A stretch of DNA of 53,790 nucleotides from Ferrimicrobium acidiphilum DSM 19497 (GTDB lineage: Bacteria > Actinomycetota > Acidimicrobiia > Acidimicrobiales > Acidimicrobiaceae): the NCBI RefSeq assembly GCF_000949255.1, contig NZ_JXUW01000020.1, positions 1 through 53,790 on the forward strand. The letters run 5' to 3'. Shown piece by piece: positions 1-8,490 of this stretch. The notes under the pieces were generated by a model that was not told the origin of the DNA, did no database searches, and saw only the letters and a program-made list of their open reading frames with translations. Position 1 is the first letter of the stretch. The number at the start of each line of letters is the position of its first letter. The translations under genes were made by a program, and so were the position numbers.

Positions 1-1831
1 TGTCGGGTTGACGGGCAAGCTGGCGGGTTGCCGCTGCGATGTTGACCCTTAGGGGCGCGGCATAACGTATGATTCCGATAGCTAGATTGCGTAGTGTTGC
101 AAGGATGCGAGGAAGTGTTCCGGTACGGACTTGTGAGCGGTCCTCGTCAAAGGTGTTGTCGCGGACCCAATGGAGGCTTTCGATCGACCAGTGGTCTCTC
201 ACGAGTCGAAGGAGATGCTCAGGGTCTGCGTCGTCTGCGGTAAGGTCTGTGACGTAGTAACGGGTCTCGATGCTGGTGCGAACGTCATTGAGGGTGGATG
301 ACTCGCGTTCGACGATGATGTAGAGATTCGCATGAGGAAACTCTGTCGAAGCAGGAACCGGGGCACTCCAGACCCGATGACGGTCGATGCGGCCATGACC
401 GCGTGTGCATGTCTCGTACTCTGGGTGATCGCGATCGATCTCATCGCCTACGATGACTGCAGCATTGTGCAACCGTGGCTGATTACCCTTGACACCGAAG
501 ATGTAGTGAGCCTTCTTGGATTCGACGATGAAGCTAGCAGCCTTTCTCTGGGCATGCAGTGCATCAGCGGTGATGACCGTGCCGACGATCTCGAGAGGTT
601 CGAGCAATGGAGCAAAGGCGAGAATCTCGTTCGTCTTATCGTTTTCTACATTGCGTTGACCAATAACCATTCCAGTATCATGACGAAGCGCTGAGAGCAA
701 CTGAACCTGGGTGCCGTCAGGTCGCCTGGCTCCTCGAACTGTCTTGCCGTCAACAGCTACTCCAACAAGGTCTTCTCCTGCACCGATGCTATTGCTGCCC
801 TCGGTGTCAGAGTCACCAGTCTCAGATTCATTCTCCATCTTTGAACCTGTGGAGCTGCTAGACACAGGTATCGGATGTCTACGATCTGCCTGCTGTAGCG
901 CCCAGGTATTGATGATCAGGTCGAACTCGTCTGGATCAACCGACATCGCAGCTCTGCGAATAGTAGCGTAGCTCGGTGGGATCCGAAGCCCTGTGGATGG
1001 GGAGATCCTTGCACCGAGGCGGGAAAGTGCCTCTTGGGACGCAGCATCGCTCCATTCGCTCAAAGCTACCAGGCTCTTGTTCCCAGCGAGAGTCGCACAA
1101 GCTATGAGTACCAGCGTTGAGGCAAAACTGTGGCGCACTCCCCGTGGGTCACGGGGATCGGTAATTGCCTCAATGCGTTCGATCAGACTCGTTAGGTCTG
1201 CGGTGTTGAAATCTATCTGCGCCACTTGGCTCCTTTGGTCTGTCAACAACGGATGGTCGAATGCACCGACGAGCACCTGCCTGGCCTTGCGATGCAACTG
1301 CCTGATGTAGACGTCTTTGATCTGGCCGTGCTCGACGTAACGGCCAGACTTACGTCCATATCCTGCGGTCTCACCGACGTAAAGGAACGAAGAAGCACCA
1401 TAACAAGTCCCGATGTGGCGGGAGGGATCGACAAACGTCTCAACCAAGAGCACCCGGTGTCCCCACGTATCAACCCAGTCTGCACTCAAACGTCGCAGCG
1501 TCTTCGACATCACAGCGGATGCAGTGTTGGGACGCCTACCAGCAGGCAGAATACAGAATCGTTGGTTTGATGCGACGAAACGTAACCTGCGTTGCTGGAG
1601 ATCTCTCGTCCAGCCGATGAACCGATCACGAGGTCCACACGATAGTGCGGGTGACGCGAACCCGAGCAGTGCTACCCACCCGCCACAGGAGTCCGTCGCT
1701 ACATAGCGCATCGTCTCACCGACCATCCGGTGGCCAAGCCAGTGATGCTCGTCGAGTTCCGCATCGAACCTATTGGCGTCACCGACGCTTATCGGAGCAA
1801 CGCTCAATCCCACAAACCACTCATCTCGCAT
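1..1831 (-). CDS. DUF4338 (DruA-type) - ISAs1-family transposase fusion, partial at C-terminus
   Basis: One uninterrupted minus-strand frame runs from ATG at 1831 past the left edge of the window (610 codons visible). Residues about 1-200 look like DUF4338, the domain also found in DruA of the Druantia defence system: EHHWLGHRMVGE near residue 33, CGPRDRFIGW, LRRLSADW, ETFVDPSRHIGTCY. From about residue 203 the frame becomes an ISAs1-type DDE transposase: ITDPRDPRGVRHS, first Asp in VAVDGKTVRGAR, second in ADALHAQ, Glu in DHWSIESLHW. The upstream flank is a truncated permease, so the element has probably inserted there. A second start is possible: GTG at 1225, preceded by AAAGGAG, would give the DDE part alone. 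The C-terminal end and left inverted repeat lie outside the window. The domain calls are from remembered family motifs. Confidence 0.85.
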   Translation of the reverse strand, partial: MRDEWFVGLSVAPISVGDANRFDAELDEHHWLGHRMVGETMRYVATDSCGGWVALLGFASPALSCGPRDRFIGWTRDLQQRRLRFVASNQRFCILPAGRRPNTASAVMSKTLRRLSADWVDTWGHRVLLVETFVDPSRHIGTCYGASSFLYVGETAGYGRKSGRYVEHGQIKDVYIRQLHRKARQVLVGAFDHPLLTDQRSQVAQIDFNTADLTSLIERIEAITDPRDPRGVRHSFASTLVLIACATLAGNKSLVALSEWSDAASQEALSRLGARISPSTGLRIPPSYATIRRAAMSVDPDEFDLIINTWALQQADRRHPIPVSSSSTGSKMENESETGDSDTEGSNSIGAGEDLVGVAVDGKTVRGARRPDGTQVQLLSALRHDTGMVIGQRNVENDKTNEILAFAPLLEPLEIVGTVITADALHAQRKAASFIVESKKAHYIFGVKGNQPRLHNAAVIVGDEIDRDHPEYETCTRGHGRIDRHRVWSAPVPASTEFPHANLYIIVERESSTLNDVRTSIETRYYVTDLTADDADPEHLLRLVRDHWSIESLHWVRDNTFDEDRSQVRTGTLPRILATLRNLAIGIIRYAAPLRVNIAAATRQLARQPD

Positions 1832-1846
1832 CCGATGAACTTAGCA

Positions 1847-2491
1847 TTACCAGGACGAACGCGCCAATCGACACATAACACTGCAGGTCACAGCCATAGG
1901 GCTTCGACTATGAAAAGGCCGTGCACTTGCCCCCGCTCCAGGGAGTCCTCGGGCAATGAGTCCTGCCGTGACAGTGAGTACTGCCCCGACCTTCACCCCC
2001 AAATAGGTGGCTGTACGCTGTGAGACGAGGACTTGGTCCCTTGAGGTCGGACAGCGTCCAGCATCGAGCTTCAGGTGGGCACACACGCCTGAACGCTCCA
2101 GGAGAGTCGTCGCAAGTAACTCCCCTTTCACGGCCGGAGTTGCCGCGACCATGGCTGGAACCTGCGCCGTGTAGATCGGATTACCAAAGAGTGCCCTACC
2201 ATCCAAGGCAGGGAGCTGATCTCTCGCTGCTATGAGGCGGCTCTTTGCTAACGCTTGGACCGACACCACTTTCAGACCTGCCTTGACCTCAGGAGCAAAG
2301 CGCAAGCTCCCTACCAGGACTGAGTCCTGGGCGGATCCCAAGTAAATCGGTCCCACGGTTGCGCCAGCAATCGCAACGACTGCAGCGACCAAGAGGAAAA
2401 TGAGAGCTCCAAGGCGAAACCGCAACCCTCGCAGGAAGAGGCCAATCTTCGTGGTAATCATTTGCTCATGATCCAAAAGATCGAATGACAA
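1847..2491 (-). pseudogene. FtsX/MacB-like ABC transporter permease, N-terminal fragment
   Basis: The frame starts at 2491, or more plausibly at the internal ATG reading MITTKIGLFLRGLRF. It has an N-terminal cytoplasmic stretch, one strong membrane helix (LGALIFLLVAAVVAIAGATVG) and a long extracytoplasmic part. This is the layout of an FtsX-fold permease of the MacB type, which normally has four helices and more than 380 residues. Only about 200 residues are present. The last ~35 residues (from LIARGLPGAG) do not look native, and a neighbouring frame encodes a hydrophobic stretch, so a frameshift is likely. The gene stops where the DUF4338-transposase element begins. No partner ATPase gene is visible. 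Confidence 0.6.
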
Positions 2492-2724
2492 AGGATTCGT
2501 TCAGTTCCCGCACAACGCAACGAGTTTGTAAACTCCCCTCATTAATACCACATTTCAGCGCTCGGATGCACTAATACCACGACCCAGCCTGAACTCCACC
2601 GTGAGCGACCCAAGATCGCTTCAGGACAGCAAGGTAACACCGAAACCACCTCAAAAAGGTCTGGTGCCTGGACCGCAATACTATGGCAAATTCATGGTCA
2701 CGGGCACCAGAACCATCCACGGGG
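2492..2724. other. non-coding stretch
   Basis: I see no convincing gene here. The octamer AATACCAC occurs twice about 28 bp apart (near 2546 and 2573). A plus-strand frame at 2601-2789 has no ribosome-binding site and no recognisable content. Confidence 0.4.
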
Positions 2725-3016
2725 TTAACCTAACCTACTCATTAGAGTCGATTGCCCACTCGCTAAACCATCCCGACCTACTCTATTGATCGCTACGCTC
2801 ACTGCGGGGAGCCCTTCACGAGGAAGCAAATCCCAGAACTTGGGTCGCACCCATTCAGACCAGGACTCTCGGTACCTCTGACAGTCAGCCCCGAATGTGC
2901 CTGAGCAAGGCTCAGATTGACTCGCCGTCAACCCCATCCCGGCCCCCAAGCTGGTAACTCCGAGACTGGCAGCTAGAACTGCCCCCCCATACAACGATGT
3001 TTCTTACCTTCACCAT
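2725..3016 (-). pseudogene. secreted-protein family, copy A, frameshifted in leader
   Basis: The expected start is ATG at 3016 behind GAGGTA, reading MVKVRNIVV. A run of seven G then shifts the frame, and the signal-peptide core GGAVLAASLGVTSLGAGMGLTAS continues one frame over (2725-2994, reachable only from a TTG at 2994). The same leader, with small changes, heads two other genes in the window (11415-11924 and 14245-14886). The part after the signal peptide (about 60 residues, ending at 2725) is not recognised and is unlike the two paralogs. The G run could be a decayed site or a phase-variable tract; one sequence cannot tell. Confidence 0.55.
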
Positions 3017-3344
3017 TACCTCATTTTGGTAATCGTCACTACCAGAACTATCATCTGGTACTAGCACGAACCTAACACATCATGACGACGCTTGCACGGC
3101 ATCTTCGACCTTTTACGAAAGTTTATCTCCTAACAGGGCTTTAGTGCTCGGGTCATGGGAGTGCTACTGTCGCGACAGGTCGCTTGGTTCGAACGATTCT
3201 CAGCATCCGTTTGGCGTCCATGTCGAGAGACATCGCTTGAGCCAGGATCCACCTACGCAACGTGGCTTTGGCGTCGGCAGGCGGTCCTGGGCCGGCACAC
3301 TATCTCGCCCCGATGGTGCGGCTACCGATCGCTTCGGACCCGTA
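3017..3344. other. non-coding stretch
   Basis: Several short frames overlap here on the plus strand, but none has a ribosome-binding site or a recognisable domain. I see no gene. Confidence 0.35.
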
Positions 3345-3664
3345 GTTGGCTCTAGAGCTCTTCAATAAAAGTCACAAGTTCTCATCAGCGCAGCTAGGAG
3401 TAGGCATTGTGTTCAGGAGTTGTCGAGAACATTCATGGTTGTTCGAAATTCCGTGACATTTTCTGTGACACGAATTGGAAGCCACGTCAATCGGGGCAAA
3501 GCTCCCAACCATCCGGGCTGGACAACACCTGATGCTGTCTAGCGTCAAGATGGCCCGGCAAACGTCTAGCGTCCACCATAACTGGTCGCTTCTGAAGTCG
3601 GTTTGGTTTTCACTTCAAAACACGCTTCCCGTATTTGTTATGGTCGGTCCCCTCACATGAGAGA
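3345..3664. repeat. dispersed ~320-bp repeat, copy 1
   Basis: This stretch matches 20125-20440 at roughly 85% by eye, starting at AGTTGGCTCT and running through TTGTCGAGAACATTCATGG and CCATAACTGGTCGCTTCTGA. The only frames inside are short and unconvincing. The right side abuts an IS1634-type terminal sequence (3665-3691). It is probably part of a mobile element or a decayed gene; the family is unknown. Confidence 0.7.
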
Positions 3665-3691
3665 TGTGGACCGGGCTCAAGGGGCCGTCCA
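3665..3691 (-). repeat. IS1634-type terminal sequence, inverted orientation
   Basis: The segment contains GGACCGGGCTCAAGGGGCC, the reverse complement of the end seen at 6973 and 20466, and nearly matches 39377-39403. It lies exactly where the Fic reading frame stops resembling Fic proteins, so it marks the insertion or deletion point that truncated that gene. Confidence 0.65.
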
Positions 3692-4366
3692 ATAGAAACC
3701 TGACCATGTTTGCATTGAAGCTTTGAGCCTGAGCTGCAGGAACGCTAATCGCATCAATGCCACTCGACATGAGAACGCCGTTCATCATGAAGCGGGAAGT
3801 ACGCTTGCCATCAAAGGAGAATTGCTGAAAGGCTCCAAATAGAAAGAATATGAGACCCTTCTCGAGTGGCTGTAAATCACTCTTCTTCAGTGCATTCACG
3901 CCATAGGAAAACACCCTGTTCAACTCGAGAGCACCTGCAATAGTTGGCAATGGTGTATGTCGGCCAAACTCCCCCAAGCTCACGTCAGGCGTGTAGTGTG
4001 TTTCTTGTCCCTCACCACGGAAATGACCCCATTCCTAGCGACGATCTCATGTAGATCGCAGAAAATAGCTTTATCGAGTTTGAAATACTCTGATTTCATC
4101 CGAGTCAGAAGCAGCTTGGCACTTTCAGCAAGATTCATGATCTGTTCTTGATCTGAAAGCCTATGGCCGCCAACCGTCACGCCATCGAGTAGTGTTTGCA
4201 CTTCTGGAAAGGTAAAGGGGTTCCCTTCAAGCACGCCTACATCTCAAACGAACTCGGGAAGCATCTTCTGAAACCGGAAACACGCACGTTGGACGGAATG
4301 CACAGGAAGGTCGTTAGGCACGATAGCCCTATCCCAGCCGAAACCAAGTGCTTCAAAAAGATCCAT
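3692..4366 (-). pseudogene. Fic-domain protein (AMPylation family), inactivated
   Basis: Starting at ATG 4366 (MDLFEALGFGWDRA), the frame meets TGA at 4244-4246 exactly where Fic proteins of this type carry Trp (LPEFV-W-DVGVLEGNPFTFPEV). It then continues to about 3980, where a second break shifts the frame. The active-site region follows as QQFSFDGKRTSRF instead of the canonical HPFxxGNxR-type loop, so the catalytic His is Gln and the Asn is missing. The C-terminus runs into a transposon end at 3691. Three independent lesions make this a dead gene. Intact relatives transfer AMP or phosphate groups to target proteins and often act as toxins. It sits directly downstream of the AbiEii toxin gene on the same strand. 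Confidence 0.8.
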
Positions 4367-4455
4367 GTCACTCTACCTCTCCACTCTTACTAGCTTGAAC
4401 GGAAGGTCCGTCTGCTTAACGGCTGAGCCTGGTCGCCACTGTCGTCATCACCTTA

Positions 4456-5427
4456 CTACCCACCCAGTGTGCCGCGAGCCAAGTTGATAAAGGTCTCAGT
4501 GACATCATCGAAGCTCGGCGTCTCGCCCCATATCATGGTCTGACAGAACTGCTCGTACCGAGTTCGCGTATCACCATCACGAACGCGGCCAAGCTCGTCG
4601 CGGAGTACTGCGTAAGGATCGCCAGCAAAGACCTCGTGCTGGTGTCCATAGGTTTCGACATCGCGAGTAACGGTCTGGGAAACTAGGTCGCTAATCCGGT
4701 CTGCGAACTGGAGCACGTCAAAGTCTGGCGAGTTCGACAGTCGCTCAAGCACGCAGTGGGTGTCGTACAGGTGGCGCACCTGGCGATCATCGTAATCCCC
4801 GCGCGTTAGTCCGGCACGTTCCTGAGAGGTGCGGCGTAGATAACCGACCACCTTGTCGGCCAGAGTGTCCATGACAGAGATGGTTGGAATGGCATCTGCG
4901 TCCGACACGGTACCTGTCACCCTGTCTACGATGGTGGCCAAGGGCAATTGTGATACCGGACTAATTGGAGCAAACGCGGTCATCTCGAGTTTGAGATGTT
5001 CACGCATTGCAGCATCCTGTCTGGAGAATCGACTTTGGTAGGCGAACTCACCCATCATGTACGAGTTGTTGTTGCGGCCCCGCATCTCGCCTACTAATGG
5101 GAACCCGGTATCCTCCAGGAGGGCTACGATCGCGGTCTTGACGGTCGAAAGTAGCTTACGAGTTCGTCCCCGGCTCAAGCCATCCGGAACGACTATGCGA
5201 AAGTCTGCGTCCTCGGACATACGCTCGATGAGCTGGTGGGCTGGGCTGAGCGAAGTGCCACCACAAAACACCAACTGGCAACCTTCGTCTTGTCCAGCGT
5301 CCCTAATGGCCAAGATCGCTTCTCGGACAAGAATGTCCTTCTCGAGCATGGCTGCGGATAAGTTCACTATCTGAGCTGCGGTGAGAGCTTGGATTAGCGA
5401 GTGGTCGCGTTCATTTAGACCTCTCAT
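4456..5427 (-). CDS. AbiEii/AbiGii-type nucleotidyltransferase toxin
   Basis: I chose the start at ATG 5427 (MRGLNERDHSLIQALTAAQ) because it overlaps the antitoxin stop by 17 nt; the longer frame upstream lies inside the antitoxin gene. The protein is 323 residues, normal for the family. The nucleotidyltransferase core shows FCGGTSLSPAHQLIERMSEDADFRI: the G-G-S/T motif followed by an acidic E-D-x-D cluster. Known AbiEii proteins are GTP-binding nucleotidyltransferases that arrest growth and give abortive infection against phage. It looks intact and forms a two-gene operon with the upstream antitoxin. Domain assignment is by motif; activity is untested. Confidence 0.85.
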   Translation of the reverse strand: MRGLNERDHSLIQALTAAQIVNLSAAMLEKDILVREAILAIRDAGQDEGCQLVFCGGTSLSPAHQLIERMSEDADFRIVVPDGLSRGRTRKLLSTVKTAIVALLEDTGFPLVGEMRGRNNNSYMMGEFAYQSRFSRQDAAMREHLKLEMTAFAPISPVSQLPLATIVDRVTGTVSDADAIPTISVMDTLADKVVGYLRRTSQERAGLTRGDYDDRQVRHLYDTHCVLERLSNSPDFDVLQFADRISDLVSQTVTRDVETYGHQHEVFAGDPYAVLRDELGRVRDGDTRTRYEQFCQTMIWGETPSFDDVTETFINLARGTLGG

Positions 5428-5842
5428 AGACCAGCCGCCCCTTCCCGAACCCGATCTGTCGTCTAATGCGGGAGTTCCCGACATCGAAGGCGAACCATGC
5501 CGGTACTTGGGTTGACCGGTTCTCGTTATAGGCCCGAAGGGCACTGTTCTGCTTTGGGTCCACACCTAGTTTGCGCAATATCTGTGCACCCCATTGTTCT
5601 CGGAAAGCGATCGGAACTACTATTGGGTCGCCTGTGATGGGGCTGATGATGGTTTCAGCCTTTACGTAAGCCCCATAACCCACTCGTACAAGCTTCCCAT
5701 CTTTCACCATAGCTCGTAGTGCTTTATCCACCCCAGAGCGGGTCTTGCCCAATCCGTTAAATTCGGAGCGCAAGAAGGCAGCCTCGTTCGGACGGTCCTC
5801 TAGGTACTTCTCAATCGCGGGTCTGATTTTGGAGGTGTACAT
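5411..5842 (-). CDS. AbiEi-like antitoxin (DUF6088 family)
   Basis: The start is ATG 5842 (MYTSKIRPAIEKYLEDRP); a longer frame to 5896 would remove the promoter. The product is 143 residues. Residues 1-60 form a winged helix-turn-helix (FNGLGKTRSGVDKALRAMVKDGKLVRVGYGAYV). The remainder (SPITGDPIVVPIAFREQWGAQ onward) resembles the C-terminal part of DUF6088/AbiEi antitoxins. In characterised AbiE systems the antitoxin represses its own operon and counteracts the toxin without binding it (type IV). The toxin gene overlaps its 3' end, which fits translational coupling. Confidence 0.82.
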   Translation of the reverse strand: MYTSKIRPAIEKYLEDRPNEAAFLRSEFNGLGKTRSGVDKALRAMVKDGKLVRVGYGAYVKAETIISPITGDPIVVPIAFREQWGAQILRKLGVDPKQNSALRAYNENRSTQVPAWFAFDVGNSRIRRQIGFGKGRLVYERSK

Positions 5843-5880
5843 ACCTCTATTATATACAAGTGAGCCAAGCGGGCACATGT
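5843..5880 (-). promoter_or_regulatory. likely promoter of the abiE-type operon
   Basis: Reading leftwards, a perfect TATAAT sits about 7 nt before the antitoxin ATG, preceded by a weak -35 (TGTGCC, 17-bp spacing). There is almost no room for a leader, so the transcript may be leaderless or start a few bases before the ATG. The site is a natural target for autorepression by the antitoxin. Confidence 0.5.
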
Positions 5881-6099
5881 GCGCAGTAAGCGCCACCGAC
5901 CTGCCTCCGCACGCCCTATCTTCAAGAGTCGCTGTCGAGTGGGCGGTGCCGTTTCTTAGCTAAATGGTGTAAGCTCCGGGTTGTTCGAGTTTGGTACTAT
6001 ATGCGCGTTTGGTTGATCGAGATTTATTGGTTGGGACCATAGGTTTCCGGTGCATTCAGGGGTTGAGTACGTGGTGGCCATCAGCAAAGGCAGGTATTG

Positions 6100-6825
6100 A
6101 TGCGAACATCGATGAAAGCAATGGTTGCCGGAGGTGTAGTCGTCGTAGTGCTGGCGGGTGTTTACGGATTGAGCGGAATCGCCTCTGCATCTTCTCCCAA
6201 AGTTGCGACATCGGGGTCCCGTTCTGGCAACCAGGTCGAATCGAAAGCATCTCCAACTGCTTCCACGTCTACACTTCCTTGTGACCCACGGATACTTACG
6301 GCCACAGTTGGACCAGTTGCTCCCCTCGGGGGCTTTAAGGTTGCATTCTCTGACGTCCTCACAAATTCCGGCAGCCGGTCCTGCGCCATCGGTGGTGCTG
6401 GGTCAATGGGGATCACTGGCCCGTGGCTTGGAGCGTCTACAACCGCCGCGTTCTCAACTACCGCCAAGCGAGCAACCGACATACGTATGACTAGAACACC
6501 TGCTACCGTTAGCTCCTCGGCGATCGTGCTAGCACCTCGGGCCAAGGCGCAAGTGTGGATCATAACGACGACCCAGGACCCATCTAATCCACCTGCAAAG
6601 GGTTCGTCACTGGCCCAACAAGACGCAAACAGCAGGGAAACTTGCTATTTCAAACTGGCTATTCCCAGTTCTCAGGGGAGTCCATTGTCGGTAGCTGCAC
6701 CGCAGGCATGCCCGACGAGTTCGCCATCATCAGTGGTTACTTACAACGTTGTTGGAGTCTTGCCGCCAGTAACCCCTCAAACAAGCTTTCCACCGAGTCA
6801 TATGATGAACTCATTGGCCGGCTAG
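6100..6825 (+). CDS. secreted protein, DUF4232-like
   Basis: The product is 241 residues starting MRTSMKAMVAGG. A signal peptide is clear: positively charged start, hydrophobic core AGGVVVVVLAGVYGLSGIASA, likely cleavage after ASA. A Ser/Thr/Pro linker follows. A domain beginning STLPCDPRILTATVG, with FSDVLTNSGSRSCAIGGAGSMGITG, resembles DUF4232 domains of exported actinobacterial proteins, and two later cysteines (ETCYF, PQACP) could pair. The function of this family is unknown to me. The start has a weak GGCAGGT Shine-Dalgarno. It lies alone between the divergent toxin operon and an IS remnant. Confidence 0.65.
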   Translation: MRTSMKAMVAGGVVVVVLAGVYGLSGIASASSPKVATSGSRSGNQVESKASPTASTSTLPCDPRILTATVGPVAPLGGFKVAFSDVLTNSGSRSCAIGGAGSMGITGPWLGASTTAAFSTTAKRATDIRMTRTPATVSSSAIVLAPRAKAQVWIITTTQDPSNPPAKGSSLAQQDANSRETCYFKLAIPSSQGSPLSVAAPQACPTSSPSSVVTYNVVGVLPPVTPQTSFPPSHMMNSLAG

Positions 6826-6971
6826 CCGTGAAGTAACTCTGAAATGAGGCGCGAGAGTCGAACGGGGTATTCAGAACTATGAAGTCCGACTGGAGCGTAG
6901 TTCATGGCAAGGGCATAGGAGCAAGTAATCCGCTTCTCCTCTTGTTAGCGCTCTGATACGAAAGTTCACAA

Positions 6972-7590
6972 AGTTGGACGGCCCCTTGAGCCGGTCCACT
7001 TCGTAGACGGTTTCTGAAACGTTCCGGTGGGGCTTATGTGGCGTTGAAACTATAAAGGTTACTGAAGACCGCTTCCGCCCGTGAGCCCTCTTTGAGGTGA
7101 CGTTTGGCGAGTTGGGCTTCTATAGTGCCTTGGCGCGCATACAGCCAGTCCATTGCGGAGTAGATCTCATCGGTTGAGATACCCATTAGCCCTAGGTCAG
7201 CCCGAGGGTGGAGTCTTTGAACCACCGGGAGGTGGCGAGCTTGGAGGCTGGGCGAATGGCTCCGGCCAAGATCAGCGCATAGATGATATCTCGCTCGCGA
7301 CAGGCGGGTCCAAGGAGGGCGGGAAACTTTAACTTGTTCGCCATCGCAGCTATAGCTGCCACATGTCCATGAGGCAGACTTCGCTTGATCTCAAAGCCCT
7401 CCCCGGCCACCACATGGTGCTTACCAGCCAAGGACTCACGGATTACCTGGATCGTCTCTTCGGGGAGATAGGAGAGATTAGCCAGCGTCTCGTTCTTTAC
7501 CTTGCCATCTTCACGATAAGAGCGTCTAAGGAGATGGGTTTCATAGATCTTGTCCTTGTGCTGGCGACGAGTAGTGGCAACATGCATGGC
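6972..7590 (-). mobile_element. IS1634-family element, internally deleted
   Basis: The left end is the sequence GGACGGCCCCTTGAGCCGG at about 6974, also found at 20466 and inverted at 3665 and 39377. About 100 bp of this end (6972-7075) is nearly identical to 20464-20575. The remaining content is a broken transposase. I could not find a matching right inverted repeat after 7587, so the right boundary is uncertain. Confidence 0.65.
7034..7587 (-). pseudogene. IS1634-family transposase, frameshifted and internally deleted
   Basis: The N-terminal part from ATG 7587 is typical of IS1634 transposases: MHVATTRRQHKDKIYETHLLRRSYREDGKVKNETLANLSYLP, then RERDIIYALILAG. After DSTLGL the frame shifts and continues LGLMGISTDEIYSAMDWLYARQ. 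After KRHLKEGS the catalytic DDE core is absent, and the sequence jumps to a short C-terminal end (EAVFSNLYSFNAT) that also survives at 20545-20575. An intact member has about 500-600 residues; fewer than 190 remain. It cannot be active. Confidence 0.8.
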
Positions 7591-7969
7591 ACCGCTAAAG
7601 CGTTTAACCAGAGTATCGTATCACACCAATTCCACCCTGTCAAGGCACTCGTGTCTACACTTTCAGCCCGTTCTTAACTATCTACCCACTTCATAGGTGA
7701 TATTGGGGTCAGGAGCGGTCGTAAGTTCGGACTAAAGATCGGGCCTGTAGCGGAATTACACCCGCTACCGGTTCTGTCGATAGTAGGTAGAATACGAACA
7801 TGCGTTCGCATACGGAGGTAACGTATTGCATTGCGTTTAATGTGGAAATGAGATCGGTACTGGCATGTTCGCGCAGGAATGGCATCACGAACGTGGGTGC
7901 TGCTCCCTTAAGTGTCTGCTTGCATGGGAGCGCTATCGAGTTACTCAGGTCTGTCGACAATACCCACTG
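7591..7969. other. non-coding stretch
   Basis: No recognisable gene. A minus-strand frame at 7709-7960 and the upstream extension of the 7970 gene both lack ribosome-binding sites and family features. Confidence 0.35.
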
Positions 7970-8434
7970 ATGGATGAGATTATCGACCAGCGCGATCTCG
8001 CCCGAGCCCTCGACATCCTAGCCACCCATCTGAACTGTAGACCCAGCATCGACAGAAGTCTTGGGTGGTTGGTGACCGTGGACGCGACCTGGGTGAGCCC
8101 GGATTGGGCGGGCTTTGTCTCTCACGCAGTGGATCTATTCGGGACTATAGAGGGCTTTGCGGCCGATGGCGGGGAGATCGTCGGGCCACGGTGCGCACAA
8201 TTTGCCGCACTCAAGGAAGACCTTTTTGATGCCTTGCTCGCGTTAATCGCGGACGTAACCAGGTGGCGAAGAAGCTGTATCAGGGACTGCGATGCGTGGA
8301 CGCTTGAGCACGCCAGCGAGATCGTGGTGCGAGCGGACAGCGCTTTTGCCCTGCACAACCTGTCTTTCGACGCCGTGCGAGATCTGCATGAGTGGATCGA
8401 GTTGATCAAGTGCGCCGACAAACCCCGTCCGTAA
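7970..8434 (+). CDS. hypothetical protein, 154 residues
   Basis: I do not recognise this protein. I chose ATG 7970 (MDEIIDQRDLARALDILATHLN) because the 35 upstream codons look unlike coding sequence. No strong ribosome-binding site is visible, so the start is uncertain. The sequence is acidic, helix-rich and Trp-rich (LGWLVTVDATWVSPDWAG, DVTRWRRSC, LHEWIELIKC), without membrane segments. Its stop codon lies inside a GC-rich hairpin of IS605 type (8423-8442), so the end of the frame may be shaped by the transposon end. Confidence 0.4.
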   Translation: MDEIIDQRDLARALDILATHLNCRPSIDRSLGWLVTVDATWVSPDWAGFVSHAVDLFGTIEGFAADGGEIVGPRCAQFAALKEDLFDALLALIADVTRWRRSCIRDCDAWTLEHASEIVVRADSAFALHNLSFDAVRDLHEWIELIKCADKPRP

Positions 8435-8446
8435 GGGCGGGGAGGA
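8423..8446 (+). repeat. IS200/IS605-type subterminal hairpin
   Basis: CCCCGTCC-GTAA-GGGCGGGG followed by AGGATGTCA is the kind of hairpin found at the right end of IS200/IS605 elements, where the TnpA transposase binds and the tnpB-associated RNA ends. No tnpA or tnpB lies next to it. A sister hairpin in opposite orientation lies at 9752-9771. Confidence 0.55.
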
Positions 8447-8490
8447 TGTCACCACAATGCTCGCGGTTAACAGCTAGCCAAGAGATCCAC

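Noticed and set aside
69-1706. Several plus-strand frames in the left 1.7 kb
   Set aside because: They are antisense shadows of the DUF4338-ISAs1 frame, which is continuous on the minus strand and shows both domains' motifs.
5428-5565. Longer toxin start at 5565
   Set aside because: It lies inside the antitoxin gene; ATG 5427 gives the family's usual N-terminus and a coupled overlap.
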